A DNA stretch of 64,000 nt from Trichoplusia ni. Taxonomy: Eukaryota; Arthropoda; Insecta; Lepidoptera; Noctuidae. Position 1 is the first letter of the stretch; each line of letters begins with the position of its first letter. The notes beneath the pieces are model-generated. The model did no database searches. It worked only from the letters and a program-made list of their open reading frames with translations, and was not told the origin of the DNA. This document shows, in pieces, positions 46,418 to 56,089 of this stretch. The DNA lies in the NCBI RefSeq assembly GCF_003590095.1, contig NC_039495.1, positions 3,209,589 to 3,273,588 of the forward strand, in the 5' to 3' direction. The translations under genes were made by a program, and so were the position numbers.

Positions 46418-46676
46418 TCTATACTAATATATAAAGCTGAAGAGTTTGTTTGTTTTTGTTGTTTGAACGGGCTAATCTCAGGAACTACTGGTCCAAATTG
46501 AAAAATTCTTTTTGTGTTGAATAGACCATTCATCGAGGAAGGCTTTAGGCTATAAACCATCATGCTGCGACTAATAGGAGCGAAGATACAATGGAAAATG
46601 TGAAAAAAAACAGGGCAGGTATAAATCATAACTTATATCTTCTACCCACGGGGACGAAGTCGCGGGCAACAGCTAG
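46418..46676 (+). mobile_element. Lep1-type Helitron-like element, complete ends
   Basis: The 259-bp element starts TCTATACTAATATATAAAG directly after an A and ends ACGAAGTCGCGGGCAACAG then CTAG, directly before a T. The GC stem sits about 10 bases from the 3' end, as Helitrons require. It is the better-preserved partner of the copy at 4393-4628. It is non-autonomous, and the minus-strand frame across it (46405-46629) is a shadow. Confidence 0.75.
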
Positions 46677-47402
46677 TAGATTATAAATGTATAAAGTATA
46701 CTTAATATACTTATATTATATAAGTATGCTAAAAGAACAAAATGTATTCTGGGAAACAGTTTTCAGACCGTTTATATTGAGTTAATGCACTTTAGCAATA
46801 AAAACCCGAATGATCAAAAGTATTATGGGCTCATGCCAATAAATTCTTCTGAACTGCTTTTTTAAAATCTATTGAACAATTAATTGTAATTTATTTAGGA
46901 AAAACAATCAACAGTTTTCGTTGTTTATTCAATGCAACTGTTATAATGAAATAACACGGAAACCTTTGTTAAACATTCGAACAGAGAAATTTCAAAATAA
47001 CAAATTCGTTGTCCTACTGCTCGGTATATGTGTAAATGGGCTCGCTAACCAAAATGACTATTACAAGGCACGAAATAAGATGTAAAAACTTCACAAAACA
47101 ATTTATTTTTCAAATAGGCCTTACAGTAATGACTCTTAGTGCAAGGTTTCAAAATATCATTCCTATGGAGAAAAACCGACAAGAAACTCCAAAAAAAAAT
47201 ATCATCAAAATTTGACATCAAGTCTTTCATTCCACCATCCCTAATAATTTTCCCAATCAATAAACCACATCATAAAATGCAAAGCTATAACGGGTTAATA
47301 AAACACAAACATACAGACGCAGACTCATAACATCGTAAAATAGTATTAAAAACAAACGAGAAAGTTTGAGCGCTGCAATACGTCGGTGCCGTCGATAAAT
47401 CT

Positions 47403-47492
47403 ATGAAAATGAACGCGCTCCTAATGTCACTGGAATGCTTTCATGGTCTGACAATTACAGAGACGAATTTGGCACTGCAGTTGAATATGGAG
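47403..47492 (+). CDS. Candidate first coding exon of the 47.4-48.4 kb gene
   Basis: ATGAAAATGAACGCG opens a 30-codon frame (MKMNALLMSLECFHGLTITE, then TNLALQLNME) that runs to GAG|GTGAGA, a good donor, in phase 0. A CpG-richer leader (CAATACGTCGGTGCCGTCG) lies just upstream. The next strong acceptor, at 47980, continues in phase 0 into one of the two open frames of the next exon. The link to that exon is inferred from phase only. Confidence 0.3.
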
Positions 47493-47730
47493 GTGAGAAA
47501 TACTAAATTCTTGAAGCAAAGATAGATCAGTGGGTGATGATAGCCAAAGTTGGATTTTTGACGATTATATTGAGATTAATATTTTTCAAATCATGGCTCT
47601 AAGTAGACAGGGGAATAATAAACTAAAGCACGTAATATAAAACAGTAGTAAAGGAAAAAAAACAATTGCTGTAAGATGTGTCACTCATAATACAATGTAC
47701 AAATTCAAACTCTTGGCCAATGACATCGGC

Positions 47731-47785
47731 TGATTGACGAAGACAGCTTAGTTGGTAAAGCGACTGGTGGTATTGAAATTTTAGT
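47731..47785 (+). mobile_element. tRNA-like SINE head, second family
   Basis: GACGAAGACAGCTTAGTTGG then TAAAGCGACTGG is an A-box region matching the minus-strand head at 26405-26448. The rest of the element is unrecognisable. It would lie inside the first intron of the 47.4-48.4 kb model. Confidence 0.4.
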
Positions 47786-47828
47786 TAGACAGTTAACTTC
47801 GAAGGCATGAAATTCTAGTTAAGTAAAT

Positions 47829-48181
47829 ATGAAGCCAAAAATTCCAACTACAAAATCAGTCCACAACAAACATCTAAATGTAAACTCAATACTCACACAT
47901 TGCAAATCGTCTTCGAAATGTTTCAATAAATCTGTGAATTGGCAATTTCTCAACGGCCGTGTTACCAACGACTATTTCAGTATTATTTTGTGGATAATCC
48001 TGATAGATCCCGCAATTTACGAGCTTGTCGCTTTGACATTCCTTGGGCACAATCGTGCAGAACTGTACAATACGATGTTATGTACGTCTTGCTGTTTCAA
48101 AAGGTCGTGGAAAATATTATTGTTGGCTATTTATGTATTAATGGCTGTTCACGCTGTTACAACCGCGTTCACCTCATTCCC
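47829..48181 (+). CDS. Coding exon before an 84-bp intron (two candidate frames)
   Basis: The exon ends at a consensus donor, CCC|GTAAGT. Frame A starts at an ATG at 47829, is open for 117 codons plus two bases and predicts two hydrophobic segments (YFSIILWIILIDPAIYELVA and SWKILLLAIYVLMAVHAVTT) separated by a Cys-rich loop: a small multi-pass membrane protein. Frame B begins at a strong acceptor (ACGACTATTTCAG, exon from 47981), is exactly 67 codons, and contains YYFVDNPDRSRNLRACRFDI and VMYVLLFQKVVENIIVGYL. Both remain open across the following intron, so the sequence cannot decide between them; frame B joins the exon at 47403 in phase. No family is recognised. Confidence 0.4.
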
Positions 48182-48265
48182 GTAAGTTATGATTTCATCA
48201 AAACTAGATTTTATGCCTGATTGTATTGATTTTTTTACATCTACTTCTACTTGATTTAATTTCAG

Positions 48266-48361
48266 CAATCATCCATCTACAAGACACTTAAAAAAGCAAG
48301 CTTTCGTGACACAGCAAAAATCGCTCTCAAAACGATCGCAAAATTCACTTTTGTAATATAA
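48266..48361 (+). CDS. Terminal exon after the 84-bp intron
   Basis: A very strong acceptor (CTTCTACTTGATTTAATTTCAG is pyrimidine-rich over its length) follows the donor at 48182, giving an 84-bp intron of typical insect size. Frame A (phase 2) continues NHPSTRHLKKQAFVTQQKSL to a stop at 48354-48356, a basic cytoplasmic-type tail; the whole frame-A protein would be 147 residues. Frame B (phase 0) continues QSSIYKTLKKASFRDTAKIA to a stop at 48359-48361; with the 47403 exon it would be 128 residues. No AATAAA lies close behind. Confidence 0.4.
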   Translation, partial: QSSIYKTLKKASFRDTAKIALKTIAKFTFVI

Positions 48362-48364
48362 ACA

Positions 48365-50020
48365 TTCTCATTTTCACCCAAACCAATAGATTTACCTGCA
48401 GCATGTTGAAAGACAAACACAAAAATCTATTCATATCTATTATTTCTATGTCTCTCAGAGTCTCAAAGCTCATCATCATTACCTTTCACCAACATACCCA
48501 TTTCACTAACATCATCACCGTCCAATATTTTGATTTGCCCAAGTCCGTCCACTGCCCATAAGTTACCGGACCGACTGGCCCGAGATCGAAGTGCATCAGC
48601 TAAATATACCAAGCGACCGTCCGCATCAATGTAAGATGAATTAATCGCAAGTGCACCGTACTTTGTAGGGATAGGAACGATACGAAGACATTTCCGCGTT
48701 AATATTCCAATATTTATTTGATCTGAAAGTATAAATAATTTAGTCGTAACTGTATTATTGTTTGTTAACTGTGTTCATGAAGTTTTATCGTTGTTTGATA
48801 CTTAGAAGCTGTTATTAAGAAAGCTACAAAGAGATTTGTGTTAGCATTCAAAGCACTTACAAAAGGTAAAATACAGTTGCAACAGTATACAAGTGTGTTA
48901 GGATAAGAAATAAGAATGACTCCATAAGAACCTATAACATCTCTCCATAGAAAATTACAGTTTGGAACCCAAAAGTGAATGAAAAAAGTCCACTTGAAAT
49001 TTAAAAAACAACGAGTTCTTTTATACACCTACTTATAGCGCATACGTATGTACGTATAACTACTATAAATTGTTCCAATAATAAAATAAATCTGAAAGTG
49101 TGGGAACAATGAATTGTTTCACCAATTTCCAAAACAAATCCAATATAGCTAAAAATGTAACTCATATTGATTCAATCTAAGCGAGAATTCTCCTTCGTCT
49201 ATAAACATTGCTGTATTCAATAGTTCACTATTGTTTTCATAAGTACTTGTATCTATGTACCTATCAGACAATCAGTCGACCAGACATTAAATAAAATTCA
49301 AATCCATTTTCATCCAAGAAGCGACCAACATAGCTTCGTACTTATCATCAGTACATAGCCTGGTGATATTCCTCCCTTACCTATAGGTACACCCCCCCCC
49401 CTGCAGTCTACGTTAAAAAGCAATCTACTTAATGGAATTTCAATTTTCGCTGCGAAGTTAACTAAAAATCCAACGGGATGCAATATCCCGGGCAACGCCA
49501 AGACGCCAACTACTTAATGTGTTGTCTGTTTGTCTGTCCGTTGGTTTTGTATTAATGAGGTTGGTTTTGACTTCGTTGTTTTGGGAAATTAGGAAAAAAG
49601 GGAGGATAAAGGATAAAGGGAGGATTGCTTATGGATAGAATTTTCATGATTAGTTTCAACCACTTAGATCATGCTGAAAAATTATTCAATACTATTAGTT
49701 CAGTCTGAAGATTTCCAAATATTGTGCCGTTCTTATAAAGCTGTATAAGTTTCATAGTCACAAGAAAAACATTAACTCACTTGTACGACGGTACTTCTTG
49801 GAAGAGGCTTTAGTTTTTCGACAAACATTCATTCTACACTTTTGTTTTAATATTCAGATGGGTTTAATGTTAGATTTATGATCAATTAAAATACCCTACC
49901 CTTTTACCTGTCGCACTAAAATGTGTAACGGCAACATAAGAGTTCCATAATTGCCACAGGTTTAAGCATATCACCTTTTTCATGATTTTGTTTATTTACC
50001 TACTAATGTGTTATTTATAT
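48365..50020. other. Non-coding DNA, C-run at 49392
   Basis: A run of about ten C residues is at 49392-49401. The 63-codon minus-strand frame around it begins MALPGILHPVGFLVNF and may be a repeat remnant. Other frames are unsupported. Confidence 0.4.
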
Positions 50021-50024
50021 TTTC

Positions 50025-50072
50025 AGAGACATCCAACGAAAAAGTACAGTGACATCGAAGACAACAAAAACA
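50025..50072 (+). CDS. Possible short terminal exon with poly(A) signal
   Basis: GTTATTTATATTTTCAG is a good acceptor. In phase 0 the frame reads RHPTKKYSDIEDNKNK then stop, a charged tail; in phase 2 it is also open (DIQRKSTVTSKTTKTNKK). AATAAA follows within about five bases of the stop. It could be an alternative last exon for the donor at 48182, with which both phases fit. Confidence 0.25.
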
Positions 50073-50874
50073 AATAAGAAATAAATACCAACGTAAAGTA
50101 TTCGATTCAATAAGCAGAGTAAGGAGCAAGACACTAGTATTTAATATCAGAAGCGTCGCTGCGGGCGAAAAAGAAAAATCTATACTGGGTGGAAGGGGGG
50201 ACGCCCGATCCTCGGCGTCTTGGGGACGTTTTCCAACTACGACTAATTCGAACACAGTGCACCTGACCCAATACGTACGCCTGTGTGCTATCGACACAGA
50301 GTGACACTGTGTCACACAACTTCTACAGTGTAACCTTAATTAATACAGTTATAAATAAAAACATGAATAACTTTTGTATGTGTAGTTTTTATGAAGGTTT
50401 TATGTATCTCCTTTGAATAAGCGTTACGTTAACTTTATATTTTCAGAAAATCTTATAAAGGGAACTAATTGTTCTAGGTAAGGTTTTATTATCTTACAAT
50501 TATTATTTTATTATAACACACGACCAGCGATAATGTCGTTAATTTGAAAGGAAAATATTTTACGTTGTTAGCCTAGAATGGGAACCAAACCATCAATACT
50601 TTTTAACAAAAAATAACAGTAAAACACTTAAATAGTACTAAAATAGACAACGACACAACAAGATATACAAACAAAACACTTCCCGAACATAAATCTCACA
50701 GTAGTCCAACTAACACACCACGAAGAAATCAATGAAAAACTGTACACGCCGCTTCGGTCAGAGTACATAGGAAAGCATAGGTACCAATCAGACGCTCCAT
50801 CGCCCATCTATGTCCGTAAACGATCGCCGTGCACTCCCATTTACGAGAGAAAAAACCTCGGAAAATCTACGTGA

Positions 50875-51282
50875 CGTAACATAGAACCAATAGCCAATGG
50901 CGTATCGAACCTTCACCGATTACCGCCAGTATAACAAGACCTCCCGCGCTCCCCTCGCTGTTCGAAAAACGAACTTGGCAGGGGAAGTGTAGAGCGTTGG
51001 TAGAGATCAAGCAAAAATAGCCGGTAAGTATCGAGAACGAAGCAAGCCTTCCTATTGGCTGATCGGTTCCGCGCGATTGGGTACAACGGCGCACACTCGA
51101 ACCGATATCTCGTATTTACTACGTTCGACGTTTGTGCGCCTGTGTGTGTGCATGAAACCCGCTTTGATAGGTATTTAACTATGTGTTCGTGTAGGTATCG
51201 ATTTGATTTGTGACGCCTGCCGCGCCGATCGGTCAATCGCCGTGCGTTGCGTTAATTTTGGAACGTGATATTTAAATTTGGT
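50875..51282 (+). promoter_or_regulatory. CCAAT-box-rich promoter
   Basis: CCAAT boxes at 50887 and 50894 and inverted copies (ATTGG) at 51054, 51076 and 51320 cluster in CpG-rich DNA (CTCCCGCGCTCCCCTCG, GCCGCGCCGATCGG). Multiple CCAAT boxes near one start are typical of NF-Y-bound TATA-less promoters. A perfect donor, GCCG|GTAAGTAT, at 51024 could end an untranslated first exon, and the coding-like exon at 51283 follows. Orientation is inferred from these downstream signals. Confidence 0.4.
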
Positions 51283-51358
51283 ATGCATTCGTTGACCGTT
51301 GATGACGTTGAGCGGTCTGATTGGACGGCTACTAGAATATTTGTATTAGTAGATGCAG
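51283..51358 (+). CDS. Candidate first coding exon downstream of the CCAAT promoter
   Basis: The ATG at 51283 opens MHSLTVDDVERSDWTATRIF then VLVDA, with an in-frame stop upstream. It meets GATGCAG|GTGAAC, a reasonable donor, after 25 codons plus one base (phase 1). Acidic composition and position directly after a CpG-rich promoter favour a real exon. Phase-1 acceptors at 57855 and 59780 could take it. Read through without splicing, it ends six codons later. Confidence 0.35.
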
Positions 51359-51364
51359 GTGAAC

Positions 51365-52150
51365 TGTTTAACAATTGAAAAAAATAGCTATAGAATTCTG
51401 TGTTACTTTGTTGTTTGAGTAATAGCCTAAAAACGTTCTACATTATATGTAGTAGGTTATAGAAGCAATATTGTTATTGTAATATTTTCTTTTATTTTAA
51501 TTAATCAAATCAGTCGAAACAAAACCACAGCAAAAATAAACATCGACGTTAATTAAAACGCAACAAAATAAGCCCATAATTCGCTACTATAGCAGATCTT
51601 CACGAATGTCAGTCTGCAAAAAAAAACCAGCTCGTTTCGACAAATTAAAAAGCACGTTCCACTCCATTTCTAGATACAAAAAAAAAGTTTCACGGATAAA
51701 ACCCGCCAGTGGAATATCCTCATCAACTCGTTGCTATTAATAGGGAAAAAGTGCGCAATCCGGAATTCACTGTTCACTACCTACTAATATTTAACGAACT
51801 TCTAGATAAAGCAAATATATATGCTTTCCCGTGTACTTATTTAAAATGGAAAAATATTTTTCCTGCGTCCCGTCGTCGCTTCCGGCGCAGATAGCCGTAA
51901 CTGCATTATGTTTGATGTTTTTCTTTTTTATAATGCGGGTAGCTAAAGATAGATGGCTTTTATTTTTCTAGCTTATGCATACCGATAGGAGATGCCTGAA
52001 TAATGTGGTCAGTTTGTTTGTGCTGGCAGTTTTTGCTTGGTTGAGTTTTTCCTGCTTGCTGAGATAAATGCGTTCTTTGGAATGGTTCGGCTTCGGTTAA
52101 AAACGTACTGTACTTTGGTTATTTTCTTTGTGACGTATAAGCAATGTTAG
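51365..52150. other. Non-coding DNA
   Basis: Intron-like AT-rich DNA if the exon at 51283 is real. No repeat or exon recognised. Confidence 0.4.
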
Positions 52151-52169
52151 AAAATTGTTTTAAGAATTT

Positions 52170-52175
52170 TTTATT
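52170..52175 (-). terminator. AATAAA poly(A) signal
   Basis: On the minus strand AATAAA lies about 50 bases beyond the stop codon of the frame at 52224-52553, a usual 3'-UTR spacing. AATAAA is common in AT-rich DNA, so this is supportive only. Confidence 0.3.
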
Positions 52176-52223
52176 ATGATATTGGTGTATTAGTTCCAAA
52201 AACTTTTTTTTCTAAGTAAAATT

Positions 52224-52553
52224 TTAATTACTCTTCTTCAATCCTTTGCAGTTTTCAGACAAAGCACTCAAACGTTTTCCCGTCACAAAGTTTCTAAGGT
52301 ACGACATCCAACCACTCTTTATCATCACACGTGAAACTAGCAAGTTCATCATCCAGTACAGTATATAACCTACACATGAAACAATAAATAAAGGAGAAAT
52401 AAATAAAAAGTTCACAAGCACCACTTGCGAGGCTAGAGAAGTAGAATTACTATGAAATCGAGTATTGCTACAGCGAGATATCCGCCATTCGGCCAGCGGA
52501 GGCGTCGCGGCGATCAGGAGACACACTGGGAGAACCGTCAATATTAAATACAT
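52224..52553 (-). CDS. Candidate single-exon small membrane protein
   Basis: From an ATG the frame encodes 109 residues. Residues 1-20 (MYLILTVLPVCLLIAATPPL) form a signal peptide or first membrane segment; a second hydrophobic segment near residues 45-75 includes VVLVNFLFISPLFIVSCVGY and ILYWMMNLLV. The C-terminus is basic and polar (GKRLSALSENCKGLKKSN). A poly(A) signal follows. The 5' part is CG-richer than the surroundings. I recognise no family, and frames of this length do occur here by chance. Confidence 0.3.
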   Translation of the reverse strand: MYLILTVLPVCLLIAATPPLAEWRISRCSNTRFHSNSTSLASQVVLVNFLFISPLFIVSCVGYILYWMMNLLVSRVMIKSGWMSYLRNFVTGKRLSALSENCKGLKKSN

Positions 52554-52599
52554 TAGAAATATACAAACATTGTGAATCTTTTGAAAAAGGTTTTAAGCA

Positions 52600-54100
52600 A
52601 TAGTTTATATCCTTACTCGTCACTATCATCAGTCGTTATCGAGGATGAAGTCAAAAATTTTGGTTGTTACTCAATACTGACTGAAGGGGTATATTTTCAC
52701 TCACGAGTATCGGCTGCAAGGATTTAAAAAGGTAATAATGCGTTTATATAAAATAAGAACTTAGTTTTGGGGGACTTTTCCGTAACTAAATATTTCAGGC
52801 TGTCAAAGTCTTAGATTTATGTATTGAATGAAGGCCATAGCAATTGTGAAAGAGAGAGAACCCTCAATGTCGTGTAATGTGCTCTTTCTCTTTCCCACAA
52901 TTTCGGTAGTTTTACTTACTAAGAAAATGGCAAAATCTTCTGAAAGCCTTCTTCAGGAGACAATTGTCCTACGAAGATAATTTGATGAAGTAAAATTTAC
53001 CTAAAGGCTCTCCTAAGTTGGTTCGATCAAGTATTTTCCTCTCCTCAATTTTGCACCTTCATAAACAATTTCATTTACTTCCAACATAAATAAAATACTA
53101 TCGGTTAGTGCTCCGTGTGTGCAATAACTTTCACATATAGCGCACATAGTTGGTGCTCGGAATATGCTCGATATAGAGCACGTCGGCTCCACTCGATCCC
53201 GGTGAAACATTGCTTTGTGTAGTGCGGGGAAATGTCGTGTCATATCTATCGATATATTAGTTTAAGTTTCCAGGTCATATGGAGATAAGAAGCGGTGGAA
53301 AGTGTGAAAGTTTTAATACGTCATTGGTCTTTAAACGAATTTTTTATGTTTACTGGTAATTTATTGGCTTAAAAGTTACAGAAATGGCAAGATGCTTAGG
53401 CAAGAGAACTTAAAGAAATTGAAGATGCCCTGAGGTTTTAGAAATCAGTAATTCTTCACCTACAAAATGATAATTTAACTTTGATCTGAGTAACGCCAAG
53501 GTAACAAACAAACTCATCATTCTATACATTCTAGGAAAAAAAAAAACTATAGAATTATCGATAACGTACGTGTCACATCACTAACAGCACTTCCGATATA
53601 ATATTTCATATTTAATAGTGATGCACCACGAAAAATCCTCCACAGATGACTCTTAGCTTATATTTTACATAAATTGAATATAATTTCGCGTATATTGAAT
53701 TAACTAAATTATTAACGACTTGTTACGACGCGTTCATTTTTTTAGTTTGAAATATATCCATGCTTCACAAAGGCGTTTCATATCTAATAATAGTCTATGA
53801 GTATTTTAATAAAAAAACATATGTTTGTATATATGTATCTGTCTCCGTATGTGAGATTGAAAATCATAGCAAAGAAAAGTAATTGAAACAACCAAATCGA
53901 TCCCAAGGTAAGACTTTGATTGAGATATCAGTAGCGACCATTCTAAAAAAAGAAAAAATGCGAAGCAATCTTACGGCACTGAGAGGTAGCCAGGGTACTA
54001 AGAAAAACAAATTTGCAACAAAAACGGGTCATGCATCAAATGTATAACCGCACGAACAGTTACTTAACATCGATTTTAATTATCCATTTTTTTTGTCATA
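52600..54100. other. Non-coding DNA
   Basis: TATCGATA sites lie at 53247 and 53556. A minus-strand patch at 52916-52985 (QLSPEEGFQKILPFS before a TTA|GTAAGT donor) is too short to call. Nothing else identified. Confidence 0.4.
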
Positions 54101-54134
54101 GCAGTAGGAGAAAAACAAAATCTCTGACAATTTC

Positions 54135-54235
54135 CGCTGTCTAGCTATCACTGTTCATGAGATACAGCCTTTTGAAAGACAGACAGCAGTCTCAGTAAGG
54201 TTCCATTTTTCCACATTGGGTCTGCAAAACCTCAG
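54135..54235 (+). repeat. Dispersed repeat with ATGAGATACAGCC core, copy 2
   Basis: CTAGCTATCACTGTTCATGA then GATACAGCC and AGACAGACAGCAGTCTC match the repeat at 15545-15670. Confidence 0.55.
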
Positions 54236-54944
54236 TAAAATAACCTCAAAAACAAAAAATATTCTCATAACGAACGAAAACCATTCAATATAACACATTA
54301 CCGTCAACTAAACTTAAAACTAAGAGCATTAAACCAAAACTTCAAGTCGAACGTAACATAAAATATCAGGAGTTACTTAAAAAAATTCAATATTCCCCGG
54401 GGCGGCGCTAAGTAAAAGTTATTTTCACCTTGTTTTTAAATAAAATCAAAGTGCGCTGCAAGTTTCCTAGGTCTTTCTTTATGGACTTCATAAAAATGGC
54501 CGTATTTACTCTGGGAACAGTCTGCTACGAGTATGAACTCGGGAATCGAAAATAGTGTTCATTTCTCCGAACTTCGGAACAACGGTGAGTAAGATCTGGA
54601 AATTGTTGGTGCATGTTCTGTAGTCTTAAAGTAAATTTTTAAACTATAATTAATTATAATGTTGAAGATCCGTTGATGTGTCTAATTTTTTTGCTGGTAG
54701 AGAAGACTTTCAGCTCATGACTTAAACATAGCTATTTGATTGATGTTTAATAGCAAAACTTTTTCTTGAATTTATTTCATCCTTGGTTAGTTAAATCACC
54801 TGACATCCTCTTTCAGCCTATATAAACGACTACTTAGCCATTTCCAGCAAAGTTCAGAATACATCCTCCCTCCAATTCGTCAAAATTGTAACACATCCGT
54901 TCAGTCAGTCTACTTAGCCTGTTCTGTTCGATTGATGAACTTAG

Positions 54945-55168
54945 GGCTTTACCAAGTTGCGTCATAACCTTCGCCTTGTATCCACTGTCCATTCCAACTA
55001 CCCAACTCATTTCATCCTGCTCCTACAAAGACCATCGGTCGGTTTTCTTCCAATACACAATAACATTTCACCTAGCATAGACCCCAAAAACGCCTCAAAA
55101 TACCCAATAATTACGTATCCCCCGGAACTTTTGCCAAAACCTCATAAATACAAAAACTTAGAGGGAAG
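54945..55168 (+). pseudogene. Coding-like frame broken from the next by 35 bases
   Basis: The frame after GATGAACTTAG is open for about 74 codons, is proline-rich at the end (ITYPPELLPKPHKYKNLEG) and stops at AAG|GTAAGC in phase 2. The next open frame begins 35 bases later in the matching phase behind CTCACTACAG. Thirty-five bases is too short for ordinary insect splicing, so either these are unrelated frames, a frameshifted pseudogene, or exons that pair with others. Confidence 0.2.
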
Positions 55169-55203
55169 GTAAGCAAGTAACGCCCTTTGATACCTCACTA
55201 CAG

Positions 55204-55404
55204 TTCGCACGGAATACGTTGCATTTTAACCAGTTTAAAATACTTTATGCATAGACATTACGGGAACCTTTCTGTAGCGGAGAAATTTCATCCGATGTTA
55301 CCTGGGAACTGGTTAACGTGGATAAGGAACAGGATTTTTTACGGGAGTTGGAGGATTTCTGGTAATGTTTTAGTAATAGGAAGCTATATTCCTGCACATG
55401 AAAA
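55204..55404 (+). CDS. Candidate internal exon, 201 bp, symmetric phase
   Basis: A pyrimidine-rich acceptor (TACCTCACTACAG) and a consensus donor (AAAA|GTAAGT) enclose exactly 201 bases open in one frame, phase 2 at both ends. It reads LKYFMHRHYGNLSVAEKFHP, then PGNWLTWIRNRIFYGSWRIS and VLVIGSYIPAHE. Tryptophan and aromatic content is high. No domain is recognised and no partner exon of the right phase was found. Confidence 0.3.
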
Positions 55405-55744
55405 GTAAGTCTGAACCCAAATAGGGACAAAAGTGGCATCTTTTTTGTAAGTAGTCGCGCTTATTAGACCAAGAGACCATGGGTGAGTAAAAGTTGACAG
55501 ATGAACTGAATGGTATGGGATATCAAAGTTTAACGGTTAAGTGTAATTTTTCGTAAAATTCCACGCATTAGACAGTACTTAAACCAGCTCGACAAAATTA
55601 AAAACATACCCCATTATACAAAATCACCGCAATATAAAGTAAAGTTTTACACGCCAAAAACTTCACCTGAAACGCAACTCCCACAATGTGTAGTCAAACC
55701 TAACCTTATCCAGTATTTCATCGTTTCGTGGATGTAAAATACCA

Positions 55745-55836
55745 CCCAGCGGCAGCCAATAGCGGCGGCCAATTTGAATATAGAACGCCCGCTCGGAATT
55801 TATAACGGACACACGAAACTTAAATGTTTGGCAACT
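55745..55836 (+). promoter_or_regulatory. Compact CCAAT/GC promoter-like block
   Basis: CAGCGGCAGCCAATAGCGGC then GGCCAATTTGAATATAG and CGCCCGCTCGG: two CCAAT boxes 14 bases apart in GC-rich sequence, with a weak ATATAG element following. It ends just before an ATG at 55837. The segment is a sharp GC island in AT-rich DNA. Confidence 0.35.
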
Positions 55837-56082
55837 ATGTCGTGTAACTGGCAACTGGTTGCTCAAGCAGGTGCAAGCCTTAACCTCAAAATAATGTTAG
55901 TCTTGAAAGCAAAAAACGAAAATGTCAAAAAAATATATGTATTTAAATATATACCCCTTAAACGCCTTGATAATGAAACGAATCACCTTGATGATCGCAC
56001 AATAAATCGAGACTGTCCTGTGAAAATAACCTATAAACAACTTAAATATAATATTACCTTCAAACAAAGGTTTGTGATATAA
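55837..56082 (+). CDS. Candidate small gene or first exon
   Basis: ATG at 55837 opens an 81-residue frame starting MSCNWQLVAQAGASLNLKIM, with lysine-rich middle (AKNENVKKIYVFKYIPLKRL) and polar end. A donor-like GCAG|GTGCAA at 55871 would shorten it to MSCNWQLVAQA plus one base, phase 1, matching the acceptors at 57855 and 59780. Position directly after a CCAAT promoter supports a start. No family is recognised. Confidence 0.3.
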   Translation: MSCNWQLVAQAGASLNLKIMLVLKAKNENVKKIYVFKYIPLKRLDNETNHLDDRTINRDCPVKITYKQLKYNITFKQRFVI

Positions 56083-56089
56083 GAACTAT

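Noticed and set aside
46405..46629. 74-codon minus-strand frame
   Set aside because: Antisense of the Lep1-type Helitron-like element.
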